Of a DNA stretch of 28,453 bases, positions 17,001 through 23,867 are shown in pieces. The stretch is taken from positions 1-28,453 of the forward strand of contig DATNPH010000273.1 in assembly GCA_036703315.1 (NCBI GenBank), read 5' to 3'. Source of the DNA: DATNPH01 sp036703315. Lineage in GTDB: Bacteria > Cyanobacteriota > Cyanobacteriia > Cyanobacteriales > Coleofasciculaceae. The translations under genes were made by a program, and so were the position numbers. The notes under the pieces were generated by a model, which did not search any database, had not been told where the DNA came from, and saw only the letters and a list, made by a program, of their open reading frames with translations. Each line of letters begins with the position of its first letter. The stretch's first letter is position 1.

Positions 17001-17689
17001 AAGCGACTGCTTTTTACCACAATGCCCTGAAAGTTTTTGAAGATGCACGAGATTGGGACTCTTCTGCTAAGGTCTATCACCAACTAGGCAATGCAGCCTA
17101 TTTGCAACAGCACTGGGATGAAGCAAAAGTCTTGTATCACAAATCCCTGAAAATAAAAGAAAATGCTGGGGATTGGGATTCTGCTGCTAATGACTATTAC
17201 CAACTAGGCTTAGTAGCACAGAAGAAACAACGCTGGGATGAAGCAAAAGTCTTCTACTACAAAGCATTGAAGATAAAAGAAGACGCTGGGGATACTTACA
17301 ACGCTTCATACCAGTATTACGGATTGGGAGAGATTGCCAAAGAGCAAGGAGATTTTAATAGCGCAGTTGCCTATTTTCAAAAAGCCTTCGCAGCTAGAAG
17401 TGCAGCGAATGATTGGCACAGAGCATTCTTAACCCTAGCCGTATGGGGTCGAACACTGGAGACACAAGAAAAATGGATTGAGGCGGTAATAATTTACATT
17501 CAAGCTTTAGCAATTAGCATAAAGTATCATCAAGAATTTGTCGGCGTGTCTGTCCGAAATTTAGGGCGAATGCTCAAGGCGATGGGAATGTTTCAGTTTG
17601 AGTCAGTTTGGCAACAGGTGACGGGTGAGGAGTGCCCGGAAGAGGTGCGTTCAGCAATTCAGGCAGCAAGTGAAGAAAACGAGGAGTGA
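14087..17689 (+). CDS. CHAT protease / NB-ARC ATPase / TPR sensor protein (NLR-like)
   Basis: This 1200-residue protein has three parts. The N-terminal third ends in a CHAT caspase-like domain with His228 (HFDGHG) and Cys284 (LNACKSG) as the probable catalytic dyad. A STAND/NB-ARC ATPase follows, with P-loop GMAGVGKT at 439-446, Walker B LLIWD ending at D519, a sensor-like ITSRR and a GGHPFSLRV motif corresponding to the GLPL box. The C-terminus carries six 40-residue TPR units (about 912-1150) with strongly repeated YHQLG and WDEA positions. This is the architecture of prokaryotic NLR-like proteins: TPR senses, NB-ARC oligomerises, CHAT cleaves a target. A GTG at 14069 would add six residues; ATG 14087 is preferred because CAGGGCAGG precedes it. 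The next gene starts 1 bp after the stop. Confidence 0.88.
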   Translation: MARNCLRINHEGDAIQLSWQRGQSNPRPAPSVTFTHPFDEQALADLRWYLEEYLRFPYGIFPDKAAKIEQKFQDWGEQLFELVFRSSEQARQFFQAATYEGLDRCELVITSDSPEVLNLPWELLYSPSDRQFLAPSLAGMSRSLSEYAVRAEMGDLPQDKLNILLVIARPYGEKDIALKTIARPLLEAVSGIRQKVNLKVLRPPSFEQFERELNAHRGFYHIVHFDGHGDFDANSIGFQHTLGAAGQGLLVFEKNDGSPDIVTAAQIGQNLADCRVPIFVLNACKSGQEGEEKFSSVATRLVSLGAKGVVAMAYSVYAQAAKHFMGRLYGELAAGATLDSAVAAGRKDVLNKPQRPSPKGDKPLQDWLVPVLYQQESYTPFIPSTTDTDVLDIEDFLEPTVSNLVGFPEEGAYGFIGRDYDILRLERAFRQNTIVLLQGMAGVGKTELACGFARWLEETQGRTGKMFFMSFEHGATLSNVVNQVGREVWGDKFSQYRAEQQQQAVLKYLKTQPSLLIWDNFEPVTGFPAGNEPLLNASERDSLQRFLKDLRGGKSWVLITSRREERWLDCGYRLLDLRGLREQDVEELAAKILQTAGVDRAKLPSEYLELLKLLGGHPFSLRVVLPHLKTQTPVQLIDALRQGLDTFQGAEEEGRDKSLTVSLDYSFAKLSERARQHLPFLALFSERVNADFLHALSNNPDDDFGQVYRAVFGENLQKADWLGLLNEAAEAGILEHLDLTIYKIHPALPWYLRKRLSEQHAAQEVSELEKKLLVFYAYFADKYYRELISNAELASLVLRVEEANLLQNLRLAEQQKSWEYAQAILQALGDVYERIGRKPEFRALRQRALDQIGIHLSQAKAKGQGAFNFWMYLRGVDANEALTIADLEGARVIYQEILDELTSLNDPSVNDNIAVAYHLLGVVAQQQRHFEEAKAFHQKALQIYKDAKDWSKAATSYHQLGRVAEEQCLWDEATAFYHNALKVFEDARDWDSSAKVYHQLGNAAYLQQHWDEAKVLYHKSLKIKENAGDWDSAANDYYQLGLVAQKKQRWDEAKVFYYKALKIKEDAGDTYNASYQYYGLGEIAKEQGDFNSAVAYFQKAFAARSAANDWHRAFLTLAVWGRTLETQEKWIEAVIIYIQALAISIKYHQEFVGVSVRNLGRMLKAMGMFQFESVWQQVTGEECPEEVRSAIQAASEENEE

Positions 17690-17690
17690 T

Positions 17691-18149
17691 ATGGAAGTTC
17701 AATTAAGTACTGATGAAATCCAGGCTAAACAGCAGCTATTACAGGAATACGAACCCGCTCAAGAAGCATTTGCCATCTTAGAAAAAAATCAGGGCAGACT
17801 TGACGCCAGTTTTGATGAACTTTGGCATGAAAAAAACGGCAGGCAGACGTTTGCTAATGGCAAATCCCTCTGGAAGGTAATGCTAGGCGAACTCCGCAAA
17901 GAACTCTGCGGTGATGATGGGTTTCGCGGCAAAGTTAAGGAATACACCAATAACCCAGGCAGTGCGCCTTTACTCACCGGGTTGATTGTCTCTCTCGTCG
18001 GCATAGCTGGGGCACACGGATTACCCATTGACCCTGCGATCGCAACAATTATTGTCTTATATGTTGTCAAAATTGGACTGAATACGTTTTGCGAATACAC
18101 TGAACCGACTCCTGACCCTAAACTCCCTGCTGGCGAAGAAGGAAAATAA
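17691..18149 (+). CDS. Small two-helix membrane protein, partner of the CHAT gene
   Basis: The ATG at 17691 lies one base after the stop of the CHAT gene, so the two are almost surely translated from one message. The 152-residue product has an N-terminal soluble, charged, helical region (1-90) with two Trp residues and no recognised domain. Two hydrophobic segments (about 92-110 and 114-133) are separated by HGLPIDP, and the tail is short, acidic and Pro-rich. It has no signal peptide. I do not recognise the family. Given the coupling to a CHAT protease, it could be the protease substrate, a membrane-acting effector released by cleavage, or an anchor for the sensor; all three are inference. 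Starting further upstream at 17625 would overlap the CHAT gene by 65 bp and is less likely. Confidence 0.75.
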   Translation: MEVQLSTDEIQAKQQLLQEYEPAQEAFAILEKNQGRLDASFDELWHEKNGRQTFANGKSLWKVMLGELRKELCGDDGFRGKVKEYTNNPGSAPLLTGLIVSLVGIAGAHGLPIDPAIATIIVLYVVKIGLNTFCEYTEPTPDPKLPAGEEGK

Positions 18150-18552
18150 GGGGCATCGGTTAATGGTGCGATCGCGGTGAAATTTATGATGAAGCCAACT
18201 TTGTATAAATCTGCCGATGCCCTCAAAAGAGGTACAACCGTATTTATACTGACATACTAAATTGATAAAAAATTTGATCAGTAATTTTTCTCATGCGAAG
18301 AACTTCCAGAAAAGGGAAAACTAGAGTATCTAGTAAACAATTCGGTGCTATAACCAAGCCCTTTAAGGGCGGAGGGGAGGGGCTAGACGGAATAGGGAAA
18401 TTAGATAAAAATCCAGCAAACGTCATCTAATTCTCTACCCGCCGATCTGCCTAACCCTTATCCTCTCTCAATAACGACGAAAAACAGTAGGTAAGCCAAA
18501 GGTCATGTTTTTTCCAAATAAAACATCACTTAATTGATCAACTTTCAGGGAT
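18150..18552. other. Spacer after the CHAT operon, 403 bp
   Basis: Apart from the inverted repeat at its left edge, the only clear structure is the palindrome GCCCTTTAAGGGC at 18358-18370 followed by a G-rich run. I searched it for the missing transposon end (TGTACA with inverted TGTC repeats) and found none. No gene is visible. Confidence 0.5.
18151..18222 (+). terminator. Inverted repeat after the CHAT operon
   Basis: GGGCATCGG (18151-18159) pairs perfectly with CCGATGCCC (18214-18222) across a 54-base loop, starting 2 bases after the stop of the small membrane protein. The position suggests 3' end formation or message stability. The loop contains a HIP1 octamer. No T-tract follows. Confidence 0.4.
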
Positions 18553-18936
18553 ATGTCTGAACTTTTCTACCGCATTTCGACAATTGTCTGTGATACATCA
18601 ACGGGTTATGCCAAACGTGTTGGCTACAATTACAGCTGGGAATATACAACCCCCCTTCCAGATGCTCCTGGATTCCCTTGCCAACCACTTAATCAGGAAA
18701 AAATTAAGCTCTGGAGCAATCAACTAGTTTCTGAGCGAGTCTACAAAATGTCGAATTACGGAAAAACTTTGCGATTAATTGATGAATTGAGGTGGTTAAG
18801 AACTATTTACATCTCAATTCTCTCAAAACAATTTGGTAGACCAGACCCAAACGTTAGGCAAATAATTCGGCAATATAATACATCAACCCAAGTTGCAATT
18901 AACAATCTGGAAGAGTTGATAGCGCGGATGAGCTAA
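18553..18936 (+). CDS. Hypothetical protein (127 aa)
   Basis: I do not recognise this soluble 127-residue protein. The first half is rich in Tyr, Trp and Thr (GYNYSWEYTTPLPDAPG). The second half looks helical and amphipathic (LRLIDELRWLRTIYISILSKQFG, then IIRQYNTSTQVAINNLEELIARM). There is no signal peptide, membrane helix or catalytic motif. CAGGGAT before the ATG is a weak ribosome binding site. It stands alone between the CHAT operon and a convergent transporter gene. The regular codon structure and the following strong hairpin support a real gene. Confidence 0.5.
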   Translation: MSELFYRISTIVCDTSTGYAKRVGYNYSWEYTTPLPDAPGFPCQPLNQEKIKLWSNQLVSERVYKMSNYGKTLRLIDELRWLRTIYISILSKQFGRPDPNVRQIIRQYNTSTQVAINNLEELIARMS

Positions 18937-18960
18937 GTTACTGAACCAGAAAATGGCGAT

Positions 18961-19012
18961 CGCACTGGAGCTAGAAGTAAGCAAAACTGTTGCTTACTTA
19001 AGCTCTAGTGCG
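18961..19012. terminator. Long near-perfect hairpin between convergent genes
   Basis: The arm at 18961-18983 pairs with 18991-19012 over about 22 bp, with only one mismatch and one 2:1 internal loop, around the loop AAACTGT. The core segments are CGCACT, GAGCT and AAGTAAGCA on the left arm. It sits between the 3' ends of the 127-aa gene and the EamA gene, so it could stop transcription from both sides. No clear T-tract is present, and a dispersed palindromic repeat is the alternative. Confidence 0.55.
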
Positions 19013-19124
19013 ATGCCTTGTTTTCCATATTTATAGATTTATTAGCGAGGCAAGAATTCTGAGGAGTGTCAAATCTATCAGGGTTATAAACCTACTCAAG
19101 AACCCAGTTGCCCCAAGCTGAGTT

Positions 19125-20234
19125 TTATTGATTTGGTAGCATCTCCACCTGTGATTCTGTAATTTTGACAGGCATTGGTGCCAATGTAACAGACCGAGAA
19201 CCCTCTAACAGGCGATCGCTTTGGGTGATAGTTTCTTCAACCAGTGCCTGGTTCTGAACAGTTGCAGCTTGCCAAAGGAGAGATTGCAACTTCTGCGTTA
19301 TCGTCTCGCGCTGATTGATCAGATAGATGCTGACCAATGTCATAGAAACGCCCATCCACTGCAAGGGACTAAGTACTTCAGACAAAAACAAGTTACCAAA
19401 CAACAACGCAAATACTGGTGTTAGAAAAGTCAAAGCACTCAGACTTGTGAGATTACCGCTAGAGGCGAAGTAGAAGAATAGACCGTAGGCGATCGCACTT
19501 CCAAAAATCGTCGAGTAAGCCAACGCCATCCAGCCAGATGAATCTATGTGTACCCATTGCTCAGATTCCCAAACACCAGAGAGTGCAAATAAAGGCAATC
19601 CGCCCAAAATCATGTGCCAACCTGTAGCGATTACAGGGTCAACATGTCGTGTCACAAACCGAATCAGTACTGTTCCGACTGCCATCGATAGTGCAGCCAA
19701 CAGCATCAGCCACTCTCCATTCTGAAACAGCTGCTGCAAGCTGACCTCCAAAGCTAGGGAATTACCGTGAAGGAGATTTAAAACCCACTGATCGGGCAAG
19801 CCAATCAAACTGATTCCTAAGACTCCGATACCCAGTCCCAACCAGCCCCACACTCCGATAACTTCGCCAAACAGCAACCCTGACAGCAATGCTACGGCTA
19901 GGGGTTGAGAGTCAATCATCACCGAACCCAAACCGGCACTCGTTCTCACCAATCCTTCTGCTAAAAATCCTTGAAACAGCGCCCCATCAACTAAAGCAAA
20001 TAAGCTAATCCATAACCATGCCGCCCAACTTTTCGGCTGGGGACGCCCCATCAGTGTCGCCGCAACCAGCAGTAAAACTCCTGCTGGCACCAAACGCACC
20101 CCTGCCATAAACAGAGGCGTCGTATTTGGGATGACACCTTTCATCGCCACCATGGCTGTCCCCCATAGGAAAAAAGGGGCAATCAGTAACAGGGTAAGAA
20201 AAGATGATTGGATATTGGTGGTTTTTAACTGCAT
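19125..20234 (-). CDS. EamA/DMT superfamily transporter
   Basis: This 369-residue protein has about ten membrane helices arranged as two EamA repeats. The first starts at APFFLWGTAMVAMKG, the second at LLAALSMAVGTVLIRFV. Repeat-typical features include LGSVMIDSQPLAVALLSGLLFGE in the first half and SALTFLTPVFALLFGNLFLSE in the second. Family members export or import small metabolites such as amino acids; the substrate is not readable here. A polar cytoplasmic tail of about 60 residues after the last helix is longer than usual. The first 17 residues before helix 1 and the Met at 20234 look normal. It is the only minus-strand gene in this part of the window. Confidence 0.9.
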   Translation of the reverse strand: MQLKTTNIQSSFLTLLLIAPFFLWGTAMVAMKGVIPNTTPLFMAGVRLVPAGVLLLVAATLMGRPQPKSWAAWLWISLFALVDGALFQGFLAEGLVRTSAGLGSVMIDSQPLAVALLSGLLFGEVIGVWGWLGLGIGVLGISLIGLPDQWVLNLLHGNSLALEVSLQQLFQNGEWLMLLAALSMAVGTVLIRFVTRHVDPVIATGWHMILGGLPLFALSGVWESEQWVHIDSSGWMALAYSTIFGSAIAYGLFFYFASSGNLTSLSALTFLTPVFALLFGNLFLSEVLSPLQWMGVSMTLVSIYLINQRETITQKLQSLLWQAATVQNQALVEETITQSDRLLEGSRSVTLAPMPVKITESQVEMLPNQ

Positions 20235-20566
20235 GAGAGAGTTTTGGCGCTGGGCGAAACAACAAAAAGATACAGGAAACTAATTTTTTATGATTCTTTA
20301 CAACAATTGTACAGAAACCTATCGTTTTGTTAAGGGTAGGCTCCAAACGATTCTCCCTCTGTATTGAGCTTGACCAATGAGGGCATCGAGCGTCAGGATG
20401 AAGAAAAGGGTTTAAATTCTACTGTGCTTGCCTTGTTATACCTTCAGTGACTCAGCGCAACTGCACGCTGATCGTGCAAACTAGATTTATAAGCAGCCTG
20501 TGGATACTGAGGCTTTCTTTAAATAACTCAAAACAACTCAAGATAATTCATAAGACTAAACAGCTC
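20235..20566. other. Divergent promoter region, 332 bp
   Basis: This spacer must hold the promoters of the EamA transporter (-) and of sppA (+). It contains the small hairpin TGCACG/CGTGCA at 20462-20478 and an AT-rich stretch at 20280-20335. An in-frame ATG at 20447 would extend sppA by 40 residues of low-quality sequence and is not preferred. No other gene is seen. Confidence 0.4.
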
Positions 20567-21391
20567 ATGCCTTGGCCTTTTAAGCCCAAATCTCGTAAAC
20601 AAATTGCTCGAATTGAAATTACTGGTACGATCGCAGGTGCCACCCGCAAACGGGTTCTTGAAGCACTCAAAATAGTTGAAGAGAAGAAGTTTCCTGCATT
20701 ACTGTTGCGGATTGACAGTCCTGGCGGCACCGTTGGCGATTCCCAAGAAATCTACAGTGCCCTAGTGCGCTTACGAGAGAAGATGAAAATTGTTGCCAGC
20801 TTTGGGAATATCTCGGCATCCGGGGGAGTTTACATTGGCATGGGAGCCGAACACATCATGGCAAATCCCGGTACAATTACCGGTAGTATTGGTGTGATTC
20901 TGCGAGGGAATAACTTAGAGCGTTTGTTAGAGAAAATCGGTGTTTCCTTCAAAGTTATTAAGTCTGGACCCTACAAAGACATCTTGGCTTTTGATCGCGA
21001 AATCACAGAACAAGAAAAGACTATTCTTCAAGAATTGATCGATACGAGTTATCAGCAATTCGTTCAAACCGTTGCCGAGGCACGCAAACTGGCAGTAGAA
21101 ACAGTGAGAAGCTTTGCTGATGGTCGTATTTTTACAGGTCAGCAAGCTGTAGAGCTGGGCATTGTTGATCGACTGGGAACGGAGGAAGATGCTCGTCGTT
21201 GGGCGGCAGAATTGGTAGGTCTTGACCCAGAAAAAACTAAGTTTTATACGATTGAGGAACCCAAACCCTTGTGGAATCGCCTGGTACCAGGAAGTGGTAC
21301 TCGGATGGCATCAGGGCTATCCACTGGACTAGATTGGATAGAATTTGAACTGTCTACCAGTGGTCAGCCTTTATGGTTATATCGACCATAG
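20567..21391 (+). CDS. sppA: SppA-type signal peptide peptidase (S49 protease, short form)
   Basis: From ATG 20567 the product is 274 residues, the size of the single-domain SppA form. The probable nucleophile is S85 in ISASGGVY; the general base is K137 in KSGPYKD. IDSPGGTVGDSQEIY marks the oxyanion/backbone region, and GSIGVI follows the Ser. The family degrades signal peptides after secretion. Unlike many SppA proteins there is no N-terminal membrane helix: the protein begins MPWPFKPKSRKQIARIEI, so membrane association must be peripheral or via partners. The start at 20567 is preferred because upstream codons look non-coding. The chorismate mutase gene follows after 102 bp on the same strand. 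Confidence 0.88.
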   Translation: MPWPFKPKSRKQIARIEITGTIAGATRKRVLEALKIVEEKKFPALLLRIDSPGGTVGDSQEIYSALVRLREKMKIVASFGNISASGGVYIGMGAEHIMANPGTITGSIGVILRGNNLERLLEKIGVSFKVIKSGPYKDILAFDREITEQEKTILQELIDTSYQQFVQTVAEARKLAVETVRSFADGRIFTGQQAVELGIVDRLGTEEDARRWAAELVGLDPEKTKFYTIEEPKPLWNRLVPGSGTRMASGLSTGLDWIEFELSTSGQPLWLYRP

Positions 21392-21493
21392 GAGGAATTT
21401 TGGATTTTAGATTATTTCTGAAATCCGAAATTTCCACCCTCTACTTCTTGTTAAGTTAAGGGGGAATAAATATGGAATTGTGGAGGTATGTAA

Positions 21494-21916
21494 GTGGTGG
21501 AGTGGCGAGTTCGAGCGATTCGTGGGGCAACAACTGCCTCGGCAAACACGGTTGAGGCAATCCGAGAGGCAGTAACAGAACTGCTAAATGAACTAGAAGC
21601 ACGCAATCAGCTCGACCCTGATGAAATCATCAGTGCCATCTTCACAACTACACGAGATTTAGACGCCATCTTTCCGGCTGCAGTCGCACGTCAACGTCCC
21701 AACTGGAACAATGTCGCCTTGCTTGATGTTCAGCAGATGCATGTTGAGGGAAGCCTAACGCGCTGTATCCGGTTTTTGATTCATGTCAATACCCCAGTAT
21801 CCCAAGTCGAGATTCACCACCCTTATCTGCGTGAAGCTAAAAATTTAAGACCGGATTGGAGTTTAGCTCAAGTCAGCCGAACAGTACCATCTGCTGTTCA
21901 ATCCCGTAGCCGTTAA
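21494..21916 (+). CDS. aroH: Chorismate mutase, AroH type
   Basis: This 140-residue protein matches the monofunctional AroH (Bacillus-type) chorismate mutase, which converts chorismate to prephenate for Phe and Tyr synthesis as a cytosolic trimer. Landmarks are VRAIRGATTA at the N-terminus (Arg7-type active-site residue), then SAIFTTTRDLDAIFPAAVAR (Arg of TTRDL) and the central VALLDVQQMHVEGSL where members have an E-M-.-V-.-G-S-L motif, here Q-M. The start is GTG at 21494, placed by GGAGG at 21482-21486 with a 7-base gap. The protein has a C-terminal tail about 15 residues beyond the minimal domain. It shares its strand with sppA but may have its own promoter. Confidence 0.93.
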   Translation: MVEWRVRAIRGATTASANTVEAIREAVTELLNELEARNQLDPDEIISAIFTTTRDLDAIFPAAVARQRPNWNNVALLDVQQMHVEGSLTRCIRFLIHVNTPVSQVEIHHPYLREAKNLRPDWSLAQVSRTVPSAVQSRSR

Positions 21917-22046
21917 TGGGGAGTAGTAGCTAAATTACCGATTTGTGGTAATGGTATTAATGCTGAAGTCAATTAACTTGTAAGCAACGTTGAAAGCAGG
22001 TTTAGTCAGCTCAGAAGAATCACTTTCTTCTCAAAGCTTGGGTTTC

Positions 22047-22074
22047 GCTTACGTAACATAGCTTACATAACATA
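22047..22074 (+). repeat. 14-bp tandem repeat just upstream of the lipoprotein gene
   Basis: GCTTACGTAACATA (22047-22060) is followed directly by GCTTACATAACATA (22061-22074), one mismatch, ending 10 bp before the ATG at 22085. It could be a paired regulator site or part of a promoter (TAACATA resembles a -10 box). Confidence 0.5.
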
Positions 22075-22084
22075 TAGGTGTTGT

Positions 22085-22462
22085 ATGAAATCTCGAAATC
22101 TTTCCCCTCTAGTGGCTGTTATTTTGGCATCTTTAGCAGTCCTAACACTTTCTAGTTGCAATAAAAAGACTGACGAGTCGGTTACTACTAATCCACAAAA
22201 CGCACCGACTACTAGCTCATCTTCTCCCACAACGGCCACCTCACCCTCAGGGACAACAACATCCCCAGCATCAGGAACATCAGGTGTTTCACCTCAAGGA
22301 ACGGCTTGTCCAAGTGGTAATCCAATTAAAGGGATCACTAGCAAAAAGCTAGGAGGAAAAATCCACCTGACTTCAAAGTCCCCAGAATATAGCAAGACTA
22401 AGGCAGAGAAGTGTTTCCCTGATACAGCTGCGGCTGTGAAAGCAGGCTACAAAGCTCCATAA
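22085..22462 (+). CDS. Sunset-domain lipoprotein
   Basis: This 125-residue protein starts with a signal peptide ending in the lipobox LSSC (Cys25), so it is expected to be lipidated and exposed outside the cytoplasm. A low-complexity Thr/Ser/Pro/Gly linker (about 35-75) leads to a small C-terminal domain (about 76-125). That domain reads CPSGNPIKG..., then KIHLTSKSPEYSKTKAEKCF and AAAVKAGYKAP. It matches the sunset domain often seen at the end of secreted nucleases and lipoproteins, where two Cys and His/Tyr residues give an Ada-like metal-binding appearance. Function is unknown. It stands alone, with a 14-bp tandem repeat close upstream. Confidence 0.75.
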   Translation: MKSRNLSPLVAVILASLAVLTLSSCNKKTDESVTTNPQNAPTTSSSSPTTATSPSGTTTSPASGTSGVSPQGTACPSGNPIKGITSKKLGGKIHLTSKSPEYSKTKAEKCFPDTAAAVKAGYKAP

Positions 22463-22695
22463 TTAAAACTCGTAGCATTCTACTGAGCGATCTCGCCAAT
22501 GCAGAAAAAATCGCTATCTGTGGAGACTCCGATGACGGTGGCATGACTACTATGACTTGCCACCAGTACTGCCGGAAGTAGAAAGTGGTTGATCAAGCTT
22601 GCCATAGAGTCGGACAGAGCTTTCTTGATTGAATAATTGCTTAGGGAGCATGCGATCGCAATTACTTTGCTCAACCCTAATCAGATTACATCAAC

Positions 22696-22722
22696 AAAAA
22701 ACCCCCAGCGGGAAGCTGAGGG
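22696..22722 (-). terminator. Intrinsic terminator reading leftward
   Basis: On the minus strand CCCTCAGC (22722 to 22715) pairs with GCTGGGGG (22709 to 22702) around TTCCC, with one G-U pair, and is followed by six T (22701 to 22696). This is a textbook rho-independent terminator. On the plus strand no T-run follows, so it is directional. No minus-strand protein gene exists to the right within the window. Confidence 0.85.
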
Positions 22723-22850
22723 CGGTCATCAGGGTGCATCTATTACTTACTTAATCCGCTATGGCTCTCACTACATCCGGAAAAATTACTAAATCTATCA
22801 ATTAAGTACTCCTAAACTTGGGACATTCACAATCTCAACAGTTCAGATGT
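22696..22850 (-). ncRNA. Candidate small RNA ending at the leftward terminator
   Basis: The minus-strand terminator at 22696-22722 has no protein gene feeding it, which suggests an independent short transcript. The upstream 130 bases on that strand are non-coding and include TCCGGATGTAGTGAGAGCC and an AT-rich stretch that would suit an unpaired target-binding region. The 5' end is a guess; no confident promoter is assigned. I could not match it to a known cyanobacterial sRNA (Yfr, PsrR1 and others) without a covariance search. Confidence 0.45.
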
Positions 22851-23009
22851 TGTACAAAACCCTTCAAGTTAAAACTAGCCAGAATATGTTAGCTTAATAG
22901 GGTTGTCTAAATTCACACATCTAGGGTTTCGGGTGTTTCTGAGGGCATCACACTTCCTTAAGAAATACGCCTGGATGGAGGATAAACCCGAATTAGGAGT
23001 TCAAAAATA

Positions 23010-23825
23010 ATGCCAGTAATCTCTTTAGCTCAAATGCTAGAGGCGGGGGTTCACTTTGGTCATCAGACCCGTCGCTGGAACCCCAAAATGGATCAGTATA
23101 TCTACACAGCGCGTAATGGCGTCCACATCATTGACTTGGTGCAGACAGCCCAGTTGATGGAAGAAGCTTATAACTACATACGAACAGCAGCTGAACAAGG
23201 CAGGAAATTTCTGTTTGTGGGCACAAAGCGGCAAGCCGCAGGGATTATTGCCCAAGAAGCGACGCGTTGTGGTGCTTACTATGTCAACCAGCGCTGGTTG
23301 GGCGGAATGCTCACCAACTGGGAGACAATTAAGACAAGAGTGGAGCGGTTAAAGGAATTAGAACGCCGGGAAGAAAGTGGTGCTCTTGACTTACTTCCGA
23401 AAAAAGAAGCAGCGGTTCTGCGTCGTGAACTGGGCAAGCTCCAAAAGTACCTAGGCGGCATCAAACTGATGCGGAAAATCCCGGATATCGTGATACTGGT
23501 AGACCAAAAGCGTGATTACAACGCAATGCTTGAATGCGAAAAACTTGGTCTTACTATTGTGTCGATGCTGGACACAAACTGCGATCCTGATTTGGTCGAT
23601 ATTCCTATCCCAGCGAATGACGATGCCATCCGCTCAATTAAGCTAATCGTCGGTAAGCTAGCTGACGCGATTTACGAAGGGCGTCATGGTCAACTCGAAG
23701 CTGAAGCTGAAGAGGAATATGAAGACTATGAAGGCGCAATGGAAGACGTTGATGAGGGCGACGAGGAGATCATCGACGAGACTGACTCGTTTGCGGCAGA
23801 GGATGACGAGGGCGACGAAGAATAA
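23010..23825 (+). CDS. rpsB: 30S ribosomal protein S2
   Basis: This 271-residue protein is a clear S2. It opens MPVISLAQMLEAGVHFGHQTRRWNPKM and contains FLFVGTKRQA, YVNQRWLGGMLTNW and LVDQKRDYNAMLECEKLGL, ending its core in IPIPANDDAIRSIKLI. It binds the 30S platform and helps recruit S1 and mRNA. The last 45 residues form an unusually acidic tail (runs of Glu/Asp such as EAEAEEEYEDYEG and DEGDEE), an extension seen in cyanobacterial and some plastid S2 proteins. AGGAG at 22995-22999 supports the start. tsf follows after 42 bp, the universal S2-EF-Ts pairing. Confidence 0.98.
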   Translation: MPVISLAQMLEAGVHFGHQTRRWNPKMDQYIYTARNGVHIIDLVQTAQLMEEAYNYIRTAAEQGRKFLFVGTKRQAAGIIAQEATRCGAYYVNQRWLGGMLTNWETIKTRVERLKELERREESGALDLLPKKEAAVLRRELGKLQKYLGGIKLMRKIPDIVILVDQKRDYNAMLECEKLGLTIVSMLDTNCDPDLVDIPIPANDDAIRSIKLIVGKLADAIYEGRHGQLEAEAEEEYEDYEGAMEDVDEGDEEIIDETDSFAAEDDEGDEE

Positions 23826-23867
23826 TAGCGTGTAATCTAGGTTCATAAGAGTAGGAACAAAGGGAAG

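Larger units (their letters stand above)
22463..23009. other. Spacer before rpsB, 547 bp
   Basis: It contains a minus-strand intrinsic terminator (22696-22722) and, upstream of it on that strand, a probable small-RNA gene; both are listed separately. The right part, about 22880-23009, should hold the promoter and leader of rpsB, including TAGGGTT/GGGTTTC-rich sequence and the AGGAG ribosome binding site at 22995-22999. No protein gene is visible. Confidence 0.55.

Noticed and set aside
17625..17690. Longer start for the small membrane protein inside the CHAT gene
   Set aside because: It would overlap the CHAT gene in another frame; the ATG at 17691 gives classical stop-start coupling.
18231..18300. 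Possible right end of the Tn7-like element (ACTGACATACTAAATT)
   Set aside because: Only one weak TGACA-like unit, no series of repeats and no TGTACA terminus, so it does not meet the standard for an end.
20300..20325. TGTACA near 20309 and another near 22851 as candidate transposon termini
   Set aside because: Neither is flanked by inverted TGTC repeats, and neither is followed by the TCGGT duplication expected from the left end.
22480..22674. 64-codon minus-strand frame downstream of the lipoprotein gene
   Set aside because: No family resemblance, no ribosome binding site, low coding character.
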